From: Polyangia bacterium
GTDB lineage: Bacteria; Myxococcota_A; Polyangia; Polyangiales; JAUICN01
Assembly (NCBI GenBank): GCA_030427835.1
Contig: JAUICN010000002.1
Location: 248,001 to 312,000 of the forward strand
Length of the DNA: 64,000 nt
Direction of reading: 5' to 3'
Position numbers and translations under genes: made by a program. The stretch's first letter is position 1. Each line of letters starts with the position of its first letter. Below, one piece after another: positions 35,176 through 43,591 of this stretch. The notes below the pieces were generated by a model. It did no database searches, was not told where the DNA came from, and saw nothing but the letters and a program-made list of their open reading frames with translations.

Positions 35176-35991
35176 TTAAGTCAGGTGCGACCGGGCCTGA
35201 TGGGTGAGCTGCTGGACTTGCTGGCGGATCTGGTCTGCAAACTCCTTCACCGAAGGTGTATTCGTGAGCGAGGCGCTTTTTTTGGGTTGGCTGGGTATGG
35301 CGTTGCCGATTTGCATGGATACTTCCAAACGTGGACGTTGGGTGACACGGAGTGCGTAGTCCACAAAGGAATGCTCCACGAACTCGGTTCCCTCAGGGTA
35401 GGCAATGCCCACGGGGATGATTGTGGCGTTGGCATCCCTTGCGGCGGCAAAGGCCCCCGAGCGAAATGGATGCACTTCGTCACCCGCGTGGGTGGTTCCT
35501 TCCGGGAACACCAACACGGTTTGCCCTTGCCTGAGCAGGGAGCGAATGGTGAAAATGGCGCGAGCGCCGCTGTTGTGGTCTTCACGATCCACGAAGACTG
35601 TGCCCACCCGTTGGGCGGCTTTTCCTAGCAGCGGCCAATCCTTGAGGTCTGCGCGGCTTACGAAGTGCCCGCCGAACTGTTGGAGGAGAAGAACGATGTC
35701 CAGGGGGGATCGGTGGTTGGCCACCACAAGGGTTGGGGTGGACCGTGTATCGTGGGTGGGGCCGTGCAGGAGGGCTCGAACGCCCAAAATGTGCAAGTTG
35801 CCCTGGGCCCAAACCCGCGTGGTTTTGTTCCAATCCGTATCCTCGGGGTGGCGGTGGCCCGGTTGAAGGCGTTGTGTTGCAACTTTGAGGCTCGAGGCCC
35901 CAAGAACGCCCGCCGTCCATCCACATAGGGCCACACCCCGCAAAAGGGCGCGCGGCGTGGCGCGGTGGACCCCTTTTGCAACTTCTTCCAT
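35176..35991 (-). CDS. plsC: 1-acyl-sn-glycerol-3-phosphate acyltransferase (PlsC family)
   Basis: 271 residues. The catalytic motif NHRSPLD (HX4D) is near residue 92 and the glycerophosphate-binding FPEGTT near 162, with VFVDRED and IIPVGIAYPEG as further family blocks. One hydrophobic N-terminal segment anchors it to the inner membrane. It acylates lysophosphatidic acid to phosphatidic acid, or a similar acceptor. Divergent from the AlgH-like gene with 100 bp between. A specialised acyltransferase of the same family is possible. Confidence 0.88.
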   Translation of the reverse strand: MEEVAKGVHRATPRALLRGVALCGWTAGVLGASSLKVATQRLQPGHRHPEDTDWNKTTRVWAQGNLHILGVRALLHGPTHDTRSTPTLVVANHRSPLDIVLLLQQFGGHFVSRADLKDWPLLGKAAQRVGTVFVDREDHNSGARAIFTIRSLLRQGQTVLVFPEGTTHAGDEVHPFRSGAFAAARDANATIIPVGIAYPEGTEFVEHSFVDYALRVTQRPRLEVSMQIGNAIPSQPKKSASLTNTPSVKEFADQIRQQVQQLTHQARSHLT

Positions 35992-36091
35992 ATTTTTGAT
36001 CTACAGGTTCTTTTAGCTCTGGTCCACGGGTGTTTGGGGGTGCGGATATTAAGTTCTACCTTTGTGAGCGGTTTAGCGGCACCATGGGGTA

Positions 36092-36778
36092 GTGAGCTCG
36101 TTGTTTAAGCCATGTTTGTTAGTGGCTTCTCCCACACTGCAGTGCCCGGTGTTTGGAAGAAGTGTGGTTCTTTTGATGGAGCACCGTGAGGAAGGGTCCC
36201 TGGGGTTTCTTCTCAATCGAACCGCGGACCTGGATTTTGATGAGCTGCGGGAACAACTTGACCTGGGAGAAAGCTCACATATTCGGGCACCTGAACTGCC
36301 TGTGTTGCTGGGTGGGCCGGTGATGCCGGAGCAGGGGTGGGTTCTTTTTGAGGCGGGTCCAACATTATTGAGCACGCTGGAGTCGGAGTTTCAGGAAGGT
36401 ACCGTCGAGGACGGTGATGGGCTCGACGGATCTCTATTGAAAGTTGATGAACGGGTGTGTGTGAGCCCCAACCTGGACGTGCTGGCGCATCTTTGTGGGG
36501 CGGGTGCCGAATCGCTGGGTTCTGCTCCTCTGGGTTCTGCCCCTCTGGGAGATGGACCGCTTCGGGCGGTGGACAACCGTTATCTATTGTTGTTGGGGTA
36601 TGCGGGTTGGGCCCCTGGCCAACTGGATCAGGAAATGGCGGAAGGATCCTGGCTGGCGGTTGATTTTCAGGAGGACTTGGTTTTCGATGTCCCCCTGGAG
36701 GAGCGTTGGGAAACTGCTCTTGCCCACCTTGGCATTCATGCAGGGCAGGTTAGTGTGGGTGTTCCTGGGCTCGCCTAG
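36092..36778 (+). CDS. YqgE/AlgH family protein
   Basis: 228 residues from a GTG. The family hallmarks are VASPTLQCPVFGRSVVLLMEH, EGSLGFLLNR and LLLLGYAGWAPGQLDQEMAEGSWLAVD. YqgE/AlgH proteins are widespread and poorly understood; the name comes from a link to alginate regulation in Pseudomonas. The member here is longer than the usual 185-190 residues because of an acidic, Gly/Leu-rich insert at about 115-160, which includes a GSAPLGSAPLG repeat. Confidence 0.9.
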   Translation: MSSLFKPCLLVASPTLQCPVFGRSVVLLMEHREEGSLGFLLNRTADLDFDELREQLDLGESSHIRAPELPVLLGGPVMPEQGWVLFEAGPTLLSTLESEFQEGTVEDGDGLDGSLLKVDERVCVSPNLDVLAHLCGAGAESLGSAPLGSAPLGDGPLRAVDNRYLLLLGYAGWAPGQLDQEMAEGSWLAVDFQEDLVFDVPLEERWETALAHLGIHAGQVSVGVPGLA

Positions 36779-36946
36779 ACCGTTTCGGAATTTATCTGAT
36801 CGACCCTCGGCACCCAGCAAAACCACCATGACTTTCCAGTCTCCTCACCAATACTCGGCATTGTGTCGTCGAATGTCACGCCCTGGAGGTTCCGCTGGGC
36901 ACCGATCATTCGTTCATCTAAATCCCGAAGCGGCCTAGGTCTTGCC
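36779..36946. other. 168-bp gap before queD with no assigned feature
   Basis: I checked it for a preQ1-type riboswitch, a terminator and a gene and found none that is convincing. A short frame continues through it from the preceding gene in another phase but looks non-coding. Confidence 0.4.
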
Positions 36947-37321
36947 ATGACATCATCCAAGCCAATCACTGAAATTTCTAGGGACTTTCGTTTTGAGGCC
37001 GCCCATCGGTTGCCAAATGTTCCCCCCGATCACAAGTGCTTCCAGATGCACGGGCACAGTTTCCGTGTGACCGTGGTGGTGGAAGGCGAGCTGGACCCAA
37101 AGTTGGGGTGGATTTGTGACTTTGCAGAGCTTGCCCGCGCCTGGGAGCCTTTTCACAGGGCCCTGGATCACAAGGTGCTTAACGATGTGCCGGGCCTGGA
37201 GAACCCCACCAGCGAACTGTTGGCCCACTACGTGGCTCAGCGGTTTGATCCCCCTGGGGGTCGTTTGGCCCGTGTGACTGTGCATGAGACCTGTACTTCT
37301 TCCTGTACGGTTCGCCTGTGA
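36947..37321 (+). CDS. queD: 6-carboxy-5,6,7,8-tetrahydropterin synthase (QueD)
   Basis: 124 residues from ATG 36947. The Zn-binding His residues (FEAAHRLP at 20, MHGHSF at 35 and 37), the catalytic Cys31 and the block GWICDFAELARAWEP ... LDHKVLNDVPGLENPTSE match E. coli QueD closely, including the ETCTSSC end. QueD converts dihydroneopterin triphosphate to carboxy-tetrahydropterin in queuosine synthesis. No other que gene is nearby; a thioesterase follows after 6 bp. Confidence 0.93.
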   Translation: MTSSKPITEISRDFRFEAAHRLPNVPPDHKCFQMHGHSFRVTVVVEGELDPKLGWICDFAELARAWEPFHRALDHKVLNDVPGLENPTSELLAHYVAQRFDPPGGRLARVTVHETCTSSCTVRL

Positions 37322-37327
37322 GTTAGG

Positions 37328-37828
37328 ATGGTGGGGACCATGGAAACTGGAAAACGGGTGCAGGATTCCTATACCGAGATGACGGAGTTGCTGTTGCCGC
37401 AACATGCGAACGCGATTGGCACGGCGTTTGGTGGAACGATTCTTTCCTGGATCGATATCTGTGCGGCCATTGCGGCCCAACGGCACTGCGGCACCATTGC
37501 AGTGACGGCTGCCATCGACGAGATGCAGTTTCTTGCGCCCATCTGTGTGGGGGATGTGGTGCGCCTTCGGGGTTGGATTAACGCTGCGTTTGGGACCTCC
37601 ATGGAGGTTCAGGTGGAGGTGCTGCGCGAGCGTGCTTCCGAGTCGAGCCTTACACCCTGCGCCAATGCCATCCTTGTTTTCGTCAATCGCGACTCTTCTG
37701 GCCGTCCGGTCAAGGTTCCTTTGTTGCATGCGGTTACGCCTGAGGAAAAATCCCGCGAGATCGCGGCAAAGGAGAGGAAGCGAGCCCGCCTGGAGCGCGC
37801 CCGGAATCCTGTCTGCCCGGTCGGATAG
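37328..37828 (+). CDS. acyl-CoA thioesterase (YciA/BACH-type hotdog)
   Basis: 166 residues (or 162 from ATG 37340). The hotdog core GTAFGGTILSWIDICAAIAAQRH followed by DEMQFLAPICVGDVVRLRGWIN matches YciA-type thioesterases, which hydrolyse acyl-CoA. The last 40 residues are a basic helix (EEKSREIAAKERKRARLERA). It follows queD closely, so the two are probably co-transcribed with no obvious functional tie. Confidence 0.88.
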   Translation: MVGTMETGKRVQDSYTEMTELLLPQHANAIGTAFGGTILSWIDICAAIAAQRHCGTIAVTAAIDEMQFLAPICVGDVVRLRGWINAAFGTSMEVQVEVLRERASESSLTPCANAILVFVNRDSSGRPVKVPLLHAVTPEEKSREIAAKERKRARLERARNPVCPVG

Positions 37829-37908
37829 ATAAAATTTAGCCGTGAATGGGGATAGGTTGCGCCCCGGCTTCCTTGTTTCCATTCCTTTGACGGTTCATAC
37901 CGTGGTGG

Positions 37909-39537
37909 ATGTTGCATGGTGGAAGAATCGTCGCGCGCGCCCTGAAGTTGGAAGGTGTGGACCACGTGTTCACGCTTTGCGGAGGACACATCCAACACAT
38001 CTACGATGGTTGTTTGGATGAGGGAATTCGTGTGGTGGATGTTCGGCACGAACAGACGGCCGGCCACGCCGCGGATGGTTATGCTCGGGTGACCGGGAAA
38101 CCAGGTGTGGCGCTGGTGACTGCGGGCCCAGGGCTGACCGACGTGGTGACCGCGGTGGCGAATGCCAAGAGCGCCGGTGTGCCCATGGTGTGCATCGGTG
38201 GGGCAGGGCCCCTGGTGAACCGGCATATGGGATCGCTACAGGACATGGATCACGTGGAGTTGATGCGCCCCATTACCAAATGGGCCGCCACTGTGACCGA
38301 GACACGGCGCCTTGAGGAGTACGTTACCACGGCGTTTCGCCATGCCATGACGGGTGTTCCAGGCCCGGTATACCTGGAGATGCCCTTGGATGTTCTTGGG
38401 AACTTCTCCACGGACGAGCAAATGGTGCGGGCGACTCAATACCGGACCCGTGCGGTTCCTGCTCCGGAAAAAGCTTCCTTGGACGAGGCCGCTGCACTGC
38501 TGTCCAAGGCGGAGCGCCCCATGGCGATTGTGGGTTCCCAGTTTCGATGGTCCTCCGATCGGGATGCACTGTATGCCTTTGCTGAGAAGAACCCCATGCC
38601 CATCTTTTTGAACGGCATGGCCCGCGGTGCGCTTGGGCCTGGGGACCCGTGTTTCTTTTCCCGCTCTCGCCGGTTCTGTTTGGGCAAGGCGGATGTGGTG
38701 CTTGTGTTTGGTACGCCTTTTGATTTTCGTTTGGACTATGGCCGCACGGGTACCTGGGCGGAGGATGCCAAGGTGATTCAGGTGGATCTGGACCCGACGG
38801 AGATTGGGCGGAACCGCCCCGTGGATGTGGGTATGATCGCGGACTCTGGGTTGGCGTTGCGGGCGCTGGCGGAGCAGGTTTCCAACACAACCACCGGCCC
38901 ATGGATGGAAGCGGTGACCCAGGCGGAAGAAAAGAAGCTTGCCGCCATGCGCATGGAAATGGAGCTTGCCGATTCGCCTCCCAATCCACTTCGGGTGTGT
39001 TCCGAGGTGGCCAAGTACGTCGACGACAATACGGTCGTGGTGGGCGACGGTGGCGATTTTGTGGCCAGCGCGGCCTACACCATGCCCGTGCGATGGCCCG
39101 GTGTGTGGATGGATCCAGGGCCCTTTGGCACCCTGGGTGTGGGCCCGGGCTACGCCATGGCAGCCAAGCTCGCGCGGCCTGATGCGAAGGTGATTCTCAT
39201 GTACGGCGATGGGGCTTTTGGTCTGCATGCCATGGAGTGGGAAGCCATGGCCCGGCAGGGGATCAAGGTGGTTGCCGTGATCGGCAACGATGCGGGGTGG
39301 ACGCAAATTCTACGGGGCCAGCGCGAGATGTTTGGCCCGGAGCGTATTCCCGCCACCACCCTTGCCTACACCCACTATGAGAAGGTGGCGGAAGCGTGCG
39401 GTGCCCGTGGGTTTTATGTGGAGAAGTCGGAGGACCTGGCCGCGGCCCTGGAGCAGGCGTTTGCCTGCCCCGAGCCTGCGGTGGTTAACGTGAAAATCGG
39501 CCAAAGCGATTTCCGAAAAGGCTCCATCAGCGTTTAG
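37909..39537 (+). CDS. thiamine diphosphate-dependent enzyme, acetolactate synthase-like
   Basis: 542 residues in the usual three-domain ThDP order. The catalytic Glu is in [16 protein letters not shown], the Pyr-domain block is [20 protein letters not shown], and the ThDP/Mg motif [17 protein letters not shown] ... GNDAGWTQI is near the end. The family includes acetolactate synthase, 2-hydroxyacyl-CoA lyase and related carboligases. No small subunit (ilvH) is adjacent, so it is unlikely to be the main branched-chain enzyme. The specific reaction is unresolved. Confidence 0.85.
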   Translation: MLHGGRIVARALKLEGVDHVFTLCGGHIQHIYDGCLDEGIRVVDVRHEQTAGHAADGYARVTGKPGVALVTAGPGLTDVVTAVANAKSAGVPMVCIGGAGPLVNRHMGSLQDMDHVELMRPITKWAATVTETRRLEEYVTTAFRHAMTGVPGPVYLEMPLDVLGNFSTDEQMVRATQYRTRAVPAPEKASLDEAAALLSKAERPMAIVGSQFRWSSDRDALYAFAEKNPMPIFLNGMARGALGPGDPCFFSRSRRFCLGKADVVLVFGTPFDFRLDYGRTGTWAEDAKVIQVDLDPTEIGRNRPVDVGMIADSGLALRALAEQVSNTTTGPWMEAVTQAEEKKLAAMRMEMELADSPPNPLRVCSEVAKYVDDNTVVVGDGGDFVASAAYTMPVRWPGVWMDPGPFGTLGVGPGYAMAAKLARPDAKVILMYGDGAFGLHAMEWEAMARQGIKVVAVIGNDAGWTQILRGQREMFGPERIPATTLAYTHYEKVAEACGARGFYVEKSEDLAAALEQAFACPEPAVVNVKIGQSDFRKGSISV

Positions 39538-39541
39538 GGTT

Positions 39542-40318
39542 CTAGTCGTTGTCGCCACTGAGTCGGTCGATGATTGTTCCCTGTCGGTCTCCGGTCACGG
39601 AGTTTGGAATACGAATCTGCCCTCCATTCGGCCACCCGTGCCAGCCGTCACCGTCGAATGGATGGTGGTATTCGAGTAGGGTTTGTACTTTGAAAAACGT
39701 GTCTACGGGTTCCTCGATGGTGTTTTTATCGCTGAGGGCGTTTTTGGAAAGCTCGTTCACGAGTACTCCAATGTGAAAAAGACTGTGGTTCTCTGTGAAG
39801 TTGAGGCTCAGTTGTTCTGTGAGGGCAGTCTTCACGTTCCGCAGTACGGCGACCCATTTTTCAGGAGTCTCTACGGGCGTTTCCGCAACCAGGACTTGCC
39901 AGTCTTCGGAGATTGTGCCGTTTTTGATGGTTGCTGCGGTTCTGCAGATAGGTGACTCAAATCGTGAATTGGTGCCCTTGGTCACTACATACGCGGTAAC
40001 GGTATCGTCGAGCAGAACGTTGGAGTTGTGGTGGATGATGAGTTCCAACTCACTTCGTTCACAGTCGGCAAGGCTGGACGCAACAGTACCTACCTCTTTC
40101 ACAGGGAAAAAGCGGAGGCCTATGTAGTGATTTAGGTAGGAGGACTCTTCGATGTAATCCACGACGGTTGAAACGTAGGCGCCGGGGTGGATTGGGTTTT
40201 CGTTTTCGTCAGGGGTAACGTCGCCTGATTTGGTCTGTGAACTGGCTGCCTCAAGGGCGCAGGCCTGGGAGGACAGTACGGCAACGAGTGCCAGGGCTAG
40301 GTACGGGGGGCGGTTCAT
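39542..40318 (-). CDS. lipoprotein of unknown function, paralogue A
   Basis: 258 residues with a signal peptide ending in the lipobox SSQAC. It is homologous to the next gene: matching order of segments such as PGAYVSTVVDYIEESS, a middle TPEKWVAVLRNVKTAL ... HIGVLVNELSKNAL and the ending DGDGWHGWPNGGQIRIPNS. No known family was recognised. Its upstream region is a copy of that of its paralogue, including promoter and a distal palindrome. Function unknown. Confidence 0.72.
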   Translation of the reverse strand: MNRPPYLALALVAVLSSQACALEAASSQTKSGDVTPDENENPIHPGAYVSTVVDYIEESSYLNHYIGLRFFPVKEVGTVASSLADCERSELELIIHHNSNVLLDDTVTAYVVTKGTNSRFESPICRTAATIKNGTISEDWQVLVAETPVETPEKWVAVLRNVKTALTEQLSLNFTENHSLFHIGVLVNELSKNALSDKNTIEEPVDTFFKVQTLLEYHHPFDGDGWHGWPNGGQIRIPNSVTGDRQGTIIDRLSGDND

Positions 40319-40373
40319 GGGGGGACTTCCTTACTGCTTGTTTCTTGTGCCCACTCTGGGCCACGGGCGGCGT

Positions 40374-40402
40374 GTCATAGGTCCGCAAGAACTGCATATC
40401 AA
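40374..40402 (-). promoter_or_regulatory. sigma70 promoter of lipoprotein A
   Basis: TTGATA (40402-40397), 17-bp spacer, TATGAC (40379-40374). The identical hexamers with the same spacing occur upstream of paralogue B, embedded in conserved sequence, which supports real use. It sits 56 bp from the ATG. Confidence 0.75.
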
Positions 40403-40477
40403 GTGGCGTGCCAACCTTTTTTTAGGGTGTTTTTCGCTGAAAGCATTGACTTCATATGGTGACCCATGTCGCCGGTG

Positions 40478-40492
40478 TGACATTTTCTGTCC
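40478..40492. promoter_or_regulatory. distal palindrome upstream of lipoprotein A promoter
   Basis: TGACA-TTTTC-TGTCC, an inverted repeat with one mismatch at the outer base, lies 75 bp upstream of the -35. The same element, with perfect arms, is at nearly the same distance in the second copy, so it may be an activator or repressor site. Confidence 0.45.
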
Positions 40493-40542
40493 AGCGGGCT
40501 GGATTTGAGTCGACCTGTGGGGCCTGGGTTTCCGCAAGTCGT

Positions 40543-41355
40543 TTATTCGTTGCTGTAAAAGGCGTCGTGTCCGCGCCCGCTATGGTTGGGAACCGCAATC
40601 AGGATTTTTTCGGCGTTGGGCCAATCGCTCCAGTAGTGACCATCGTAGTCGTGGTTGTATCCCGCACCGATTGCATCGCTTTGGGTAAGAGCCTTGCGGA
40701 TCTCAATGTGCTGAGATGTTTCCTGGAGAACCATGTTGTCAGTGCGGGATTCGTTCCCATAGGCACGCGCCAGATTGTTTGCCAGAACGCCAAGGTGAAA
40801 ACGGGCGTTTCCAATTGCGATGGCATCGTGGTTTTCGGAGAGATGGGTGGCCAGGTTTTCAAAAGCTTTGACCCAGTCCTTGGGATTCAGGTCGCCCAGG
40901 TCCAAATCATCGTGCTCGGACTTATGATCGACGGTGGTCCACCCTGGGGGCAGGGTGTTGTCAGGTGAGCCCTCTATCGCGGTCTCGATATCACATATGT
41001 GTTTTTGCTCTTCGCTGTTTTCTACCTTGTAGAACCGTAGGTTGTCGTAGAGGGCACTCTCTTCCCGTTGCAGCACCAACGAGATTTCGGCATCCCCGCA
41101 TTGGGATTTATTCGCTTGGTATGAACCTGCCTTGCGAACGTTGTGGATTTGTAGCTCGGCATAGAGGTTGTCTTCCACTAGACCCAAATTCCAGTGCGCG
41201 TTGACGTGGGATACGTGAACGCCGGGCCCTGGAGTTTCGGGGCTTTTTGTCTGGGAAGCCGGGTCCATGGAACAGGCGCTCAGCAGTGTGACCGTTAGGG
41301 AGACGGTTAGCCCCACGGAGTTTGAAAGAATTGGGTTTGCGGGGTGGAGACTCAT
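40543..41355 (-). CDS. lipoprotein of unknown function, paralogue B
   Basis: 270 residues with a signal peptide ending in LLSAC. It aligns along its length with paralogue A: a segment GPGVHVSHVNAHWN, a Cys in NKSQCGDAEISLVLQ matching ADCERSELELII, then NPKDWVKAFENLATHL ... FHLGVLANNLARAY, and a C-terminal DYDGHYWSDWPNAEKILIAVPN. Downstream of it is the promoter region of paralogue A. The pair probably arose by a tandem duplication of promoter plus gene and then diverged. Function unknown. Confidence 0.72.
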   Translation of the reverse strand: MSLHPANPILSNSVGLTVSLTVTLLSACSMDPASQTKSPETPGPGVHVSHVNAHWNLGLVEDNLYAELQIHNVRKAGSYQANKSQCGDAEISLVLQREESALYDNLRFYKVENSEEQKHICDIETAIEGSPDNTLPPGWTTVDHKSEHDDLDLGDLNPKDWVKAFENLATHLSENHDAIAIGNARFHLGVLANNLARAYGNESRTDNMVLQETSQHIEIRKALTQSDAIGAGYNHDYDGHYWSDWPNAEKILIAVPNHSGRGHDAFYSNE

Positions 41356-41411
41356 GTGGGGGCTTCTTGATTTGAAGGTTCGATTGACCTACTTCAGGTC
41401 AACGGCGGCGT

Positions 41412-41440
41412 GTCATAGGCTCGCAAGAACTGCATATCAA
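41412..41440 (-). promoter_or_regulatory. sigma70 promoter of lipoprotein B
   Basis: TTGATA (41440-41435), 17-bp spacer, TATGAC (41417-41412); same hexamers and spacing as for paralogue A. Confidence 0.75.
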
Positions 41441-41516
41441 GTCCTGTGCCAACCATTTTTACGGAGTTTTTACTATGAAGATCAGGGTTTGGAGGTGGTG
41501 ACTCGGGCGGCCGGTA

Positions 41517-41531
41517 GGACATTTTCTGTCC
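41517..41531. promoter_or_regulatory. distal palindrome upstream of lipoprotein B promoter
   Basis: GGACA-TTTTC-TGTCC, perfect 5-bp arms, lies 76 bp upstream of the -35. It also falls 31 bp before the divergent bamD-like start. Confidence 0.45.
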
Positions 41532-41562
41532 GTGCGGCCAGATCCTGGTTTCCCCGTAGGGG

Positions 41563-42486
41563 TTGGTTGCAGCGGCAGGGCTATGGGGCTACGTGCCTGG
41601 GGCTTTGCCCAAATCCCATTCCCATTTGGTTTGGAACCCCAGCTGTCGCCCTGCGGGTCTCCTTTTTCTGGCTGCTGGCGCTGTCCTTGCTGTGGCCCTG
41701 GGCGCAGGCTGCGGAGCGAAACAGGATACTGCCGATTTGAGTTACTCCGAGGGCGCAGAGGTGGCGTTTGCGGAGGCCATGAAGGATTTTGATCGGGGCA
41801 ACTGTTTGGAGGCGGAACCCGCGTTTCGTCAGGTTCGAAAAGGTTTTCCGTTTAGCGGGTATGCGGCTCTTTCGGAGCTTCGCCTTTCTGACTGTATGTT
41901 TCGCCAGCAGAAGTATGCGGAGGCGGTGGAGGCCTATCGCCGCTTTGTGCGCAGCCGCCCGGCCCATGCAGAGCTTCCCTACGCACGGTTTCAGATTGCA
42001 CGGTCCTATTTTAAGCAGATCCCTGGGGACTGGTTTTTGGCGCCGCCCGCCCACGAGCGCGACCAATCTGCCACCAAGGATGCGCTGATACAATTGCAGC
42101 GTTTCATTGCGGACTACCCTGAAAATGAACTTGCGGAGCAGGCCCGTGAGTTGCAGCAGAAGTGCCTTAGCAGGCTTGCCCGACATGAGCTTTACGTGGC
42201 GCGGTATTACGTGAGCAAGGGCAAACGCCTGGGGGCCATGGGGCGTTTGCAGGGAATGTTGACAACTTACCCCGGGAGTGTGGTGGAGCCGGAGGCGATG
42301 TTGTTGTTGGGGCGACTTTACATGGAAGACCGGGATCGTGATCGGGCGCGTAGGATGTTTGTTGCTATCCGGGAGCGCTACCCGGAGACTGACGAGGGGC
42401 GGCGTGCGAAGGGGTTCCTGAATCGATTGGGTTCCCCGGTCACGGCTCCCTCGGTTATCACTTCCTCGTCAGCAGAGCCGTTGTGA
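41563..42486 (+). CDS. bamD: outer membrane assembly lipoprotein BamD-like
   Basis: Up to 307 residues from a TTG; GTG starts a few codons in are possible. The lipobox is VALGAGC. The mature protein is built from TPR-like repeats (EAEPAFRQVRKGFPFSGYAALSEL, AEAVEAYRRFVRSRPAHAELPYARFQIARSYF, then DALIQLQRFIADYPENELAEQA). That is the BamD/YfiO pattern (Sel1-free TPRs with the Y/F-rich ARFQIARSYF). BamD helps BamA insert outer-membrane proteins. The stop overlaps the next TPR gene by 1 bp (TGATG). Confidence 0.88.
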   Translation: MVAAAGLWGYVPGALPKSHSHLVWNPSCRPAGLLFLAAGAVLAVALGAGCGAKQDTADLSYSEGAEVAFAEAMKDFDRGNCLEAEPAFRQVRKGFPFSGYAALSELRLSDCMFRQQKYAEAVEAYRRFVRSRPAHAELPYARFQIARSYFKQIPGDWFLAPPAHERDQSATKDALIQLQRFIADYPENELAEQARELQQKCLSRLARHELYVARYYVSKGKRLGAMGRLQGMLTTYPGSVVEPEAMLLLGRLYMEDRDRDRARRMFVAIRERYPETDEGRRAKGFLNRLGSPVTAPSVITSSSAEPL

Positions 42487-43211
42487 TGTCGGTGCAGGAA
42501 TCCACAAAGCAGGCCCTGGCGCTTGGGCGGGAGCACTATGAACGGGGCGAGTTTGAAAGCGCCGTAGACCATTTGGAACAGGTTGTGGACTCGGGAGTTC
42601 GATTTGCGGACGTCTACAACATGTTGGGATTGATTTATCACTCGAGGGACGATTTTGGGGCCGCCTGTGATGCGTTCCGCAATGCCCTGACCATCAATCC
42701 AGGTTACACGGAAGCGGCCCTGCACTTGGCGGTGACCTTAAATGAACTTGGCAAATACGATGAAGCCAGGGTGGTGTACCGAAATGCCCGTTCCCATAGC
42801 AAGAGTACGGACGCCGGTTTGGATCGCTTTGTGAAGGGCAAGATTGCCAACCTTCATGTGCAGGTGGCCCAAGCCTACAACGACGCCGGAGCGGTTTCCG
42901 AAGCTGTGGCGGAGCTACGAAAGGCGGTGTTGCTCTGCCCTGAATATGCGGATTTGCGGATGCGACTTGCTACGCTGCATCGGCAGCGGGGTGATCTGGA
43001 GGCTGCCGCCCATCAACTTGAGCAGGCCGTTGCCCTCCGATCCAACTACGTGGCAGCTCGCTTGTCCCTGGGTGTGGTTCGGCTCGCCCAGGGAGATGTG
43101 GAGTCTGCAGTGTTTCAATGGCGAGCGGTGCTCGATGTTGAACCCGAGCACCGTGCGGCCAGGATGTACCTCCGCACGGCGGAAGGCCTTGGCGAAGTGG
43201 AGTCCGCCTGA
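42486..43211 (+). CDS. TPR repeat protein
   Basis: 241 residues from ATG 42486. At least five TPR units are visible (YERGEFESAVDHLEQVV, FADVYNMLGLIYHSRDDFGAA, EAALHLAVTLNELGKYDEARV, VQVAQAYNDAGAVSEAVAEL, RMRLATLHRQRGDLEAAAHQL). No signal peptide, so it is probably cytoplasmic. It is coupled to bamD-like gene by a TGATG overlap, which suggests a shared role, perhaps in envelope assembly. A specific partner cannot be named. Confidence 0.85.
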   Translation: MSVQESTKQALALGREHYERGEFESAVDHLEQVVDSGVRFADVYNMLGLIYHSRDDFGAACDAFRNALTINPGYTEAALHLAVTLNELGKYDEARVVYRNARSHSKSTDAGLDRFVKGKIANLHVQVAQAYNDAGAVSEAVAELRKAVLLCPEYADLRMRLATLHRQRGDLEAAAHQLEQAVALRSNYVAARLSLGVVRLAQGDVESAVFQWRAVLDVEPEHRAARMYLRTAEGLGEVESA

Positions 43212-43250
43212 AGCGGAGTATGACCCCTGTGTGGTGTAGGGAGTTTTCCG

Positions 43251-43559
43251 TTAGGCCAGGTCGGCATCAAGCACCCGTAGGGTTACTTTTCCCACGGGTT
43301 CCGCCAACTTGATCTGGCAGGTGAGACGTACGTCCGGTCCGTCCCCGAAGATGTCGAGCACGTCCTGTTCCTCGTCTTCTATTTCAGATAGGCCGTCCAG
43401 ACCCTCCAGGACCTGTACACGGCATGTTCCGCAGCTTGCGGAACGGCAGGAGTAGGGAACACGGGACTCGGGATGTTCGTCGGTCACATCCACCAGTGCG
43501 GTGCCTACTTGAACATCATCCACTTCCACGCCTGCGGGTTCAAAACGTACAACGGTCAT
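43251..43559 (-). CDS. 2Fe-2S ferredoxin (plant/adrenodoxin fold)
   Basis: 102 residues. Four cluster cysteines are at 38, 43, 46 (CRSASCGTC) and 81, the standard plant-type spacing. The middle has an acidic stretch (EIEDEEQDVLDIFGDG) typical of this fold. It carries electrons in the cytoplasm; no reductase partner is adjacent. Confidence 0.92.
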   Translation of the reverse strand: MTVVRFEPAGVEVDDVQVGTALVDVTDEHPESRVPYSCRSASCGTCRVQVLEGLDGLSEIEDEEQDVLDIFGDGPDVRLTCQIKLAEPVGKVTLRVLDADLA

Positions 43560-43591
43560 GGCGGCTACCCTGTTGTGTTCCTAGCGGTTCG

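Larger units (their letters stand above)
40368..40535. repeat. upstream-region duplication, copy 1
   Basis: About 165 bp aligning with 41404-41562: promoter, an A/T tract (plus-strand T run near 40418), the palindrome and a final GGTTTCC block. Identity is highest over 40366-40417. Confidence 0.7.
41404..41562. repeat. upstream-region duplication, copy 2
   Basis: Counterpart of 40368-40535, located between paralogue B and the divergent bamD-like gene, so the ancestral promoter segment probably included the start region of that gene. Confidence 0.65.

Noticed and set aside
36495-36938. 147-codon plus-strand frame overlapping the AlgH-like gene
   Set aside because: Same-strand shadow in another phase with no recognisable content.
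36779-36946. preQ1 riboswitch before queD
   Set aside because: No recognisable pseudoknot or conserved tail; the gap also lacks a terminator hairpin.
40397-40418. Possible sigma54 promoter (TGGCACG with TTGAT) upstream of lipoprotein A
   Set aside because: The -12 GC is missing and a sigma70 pair with exact 17-bp spacing is conserved in both copies.
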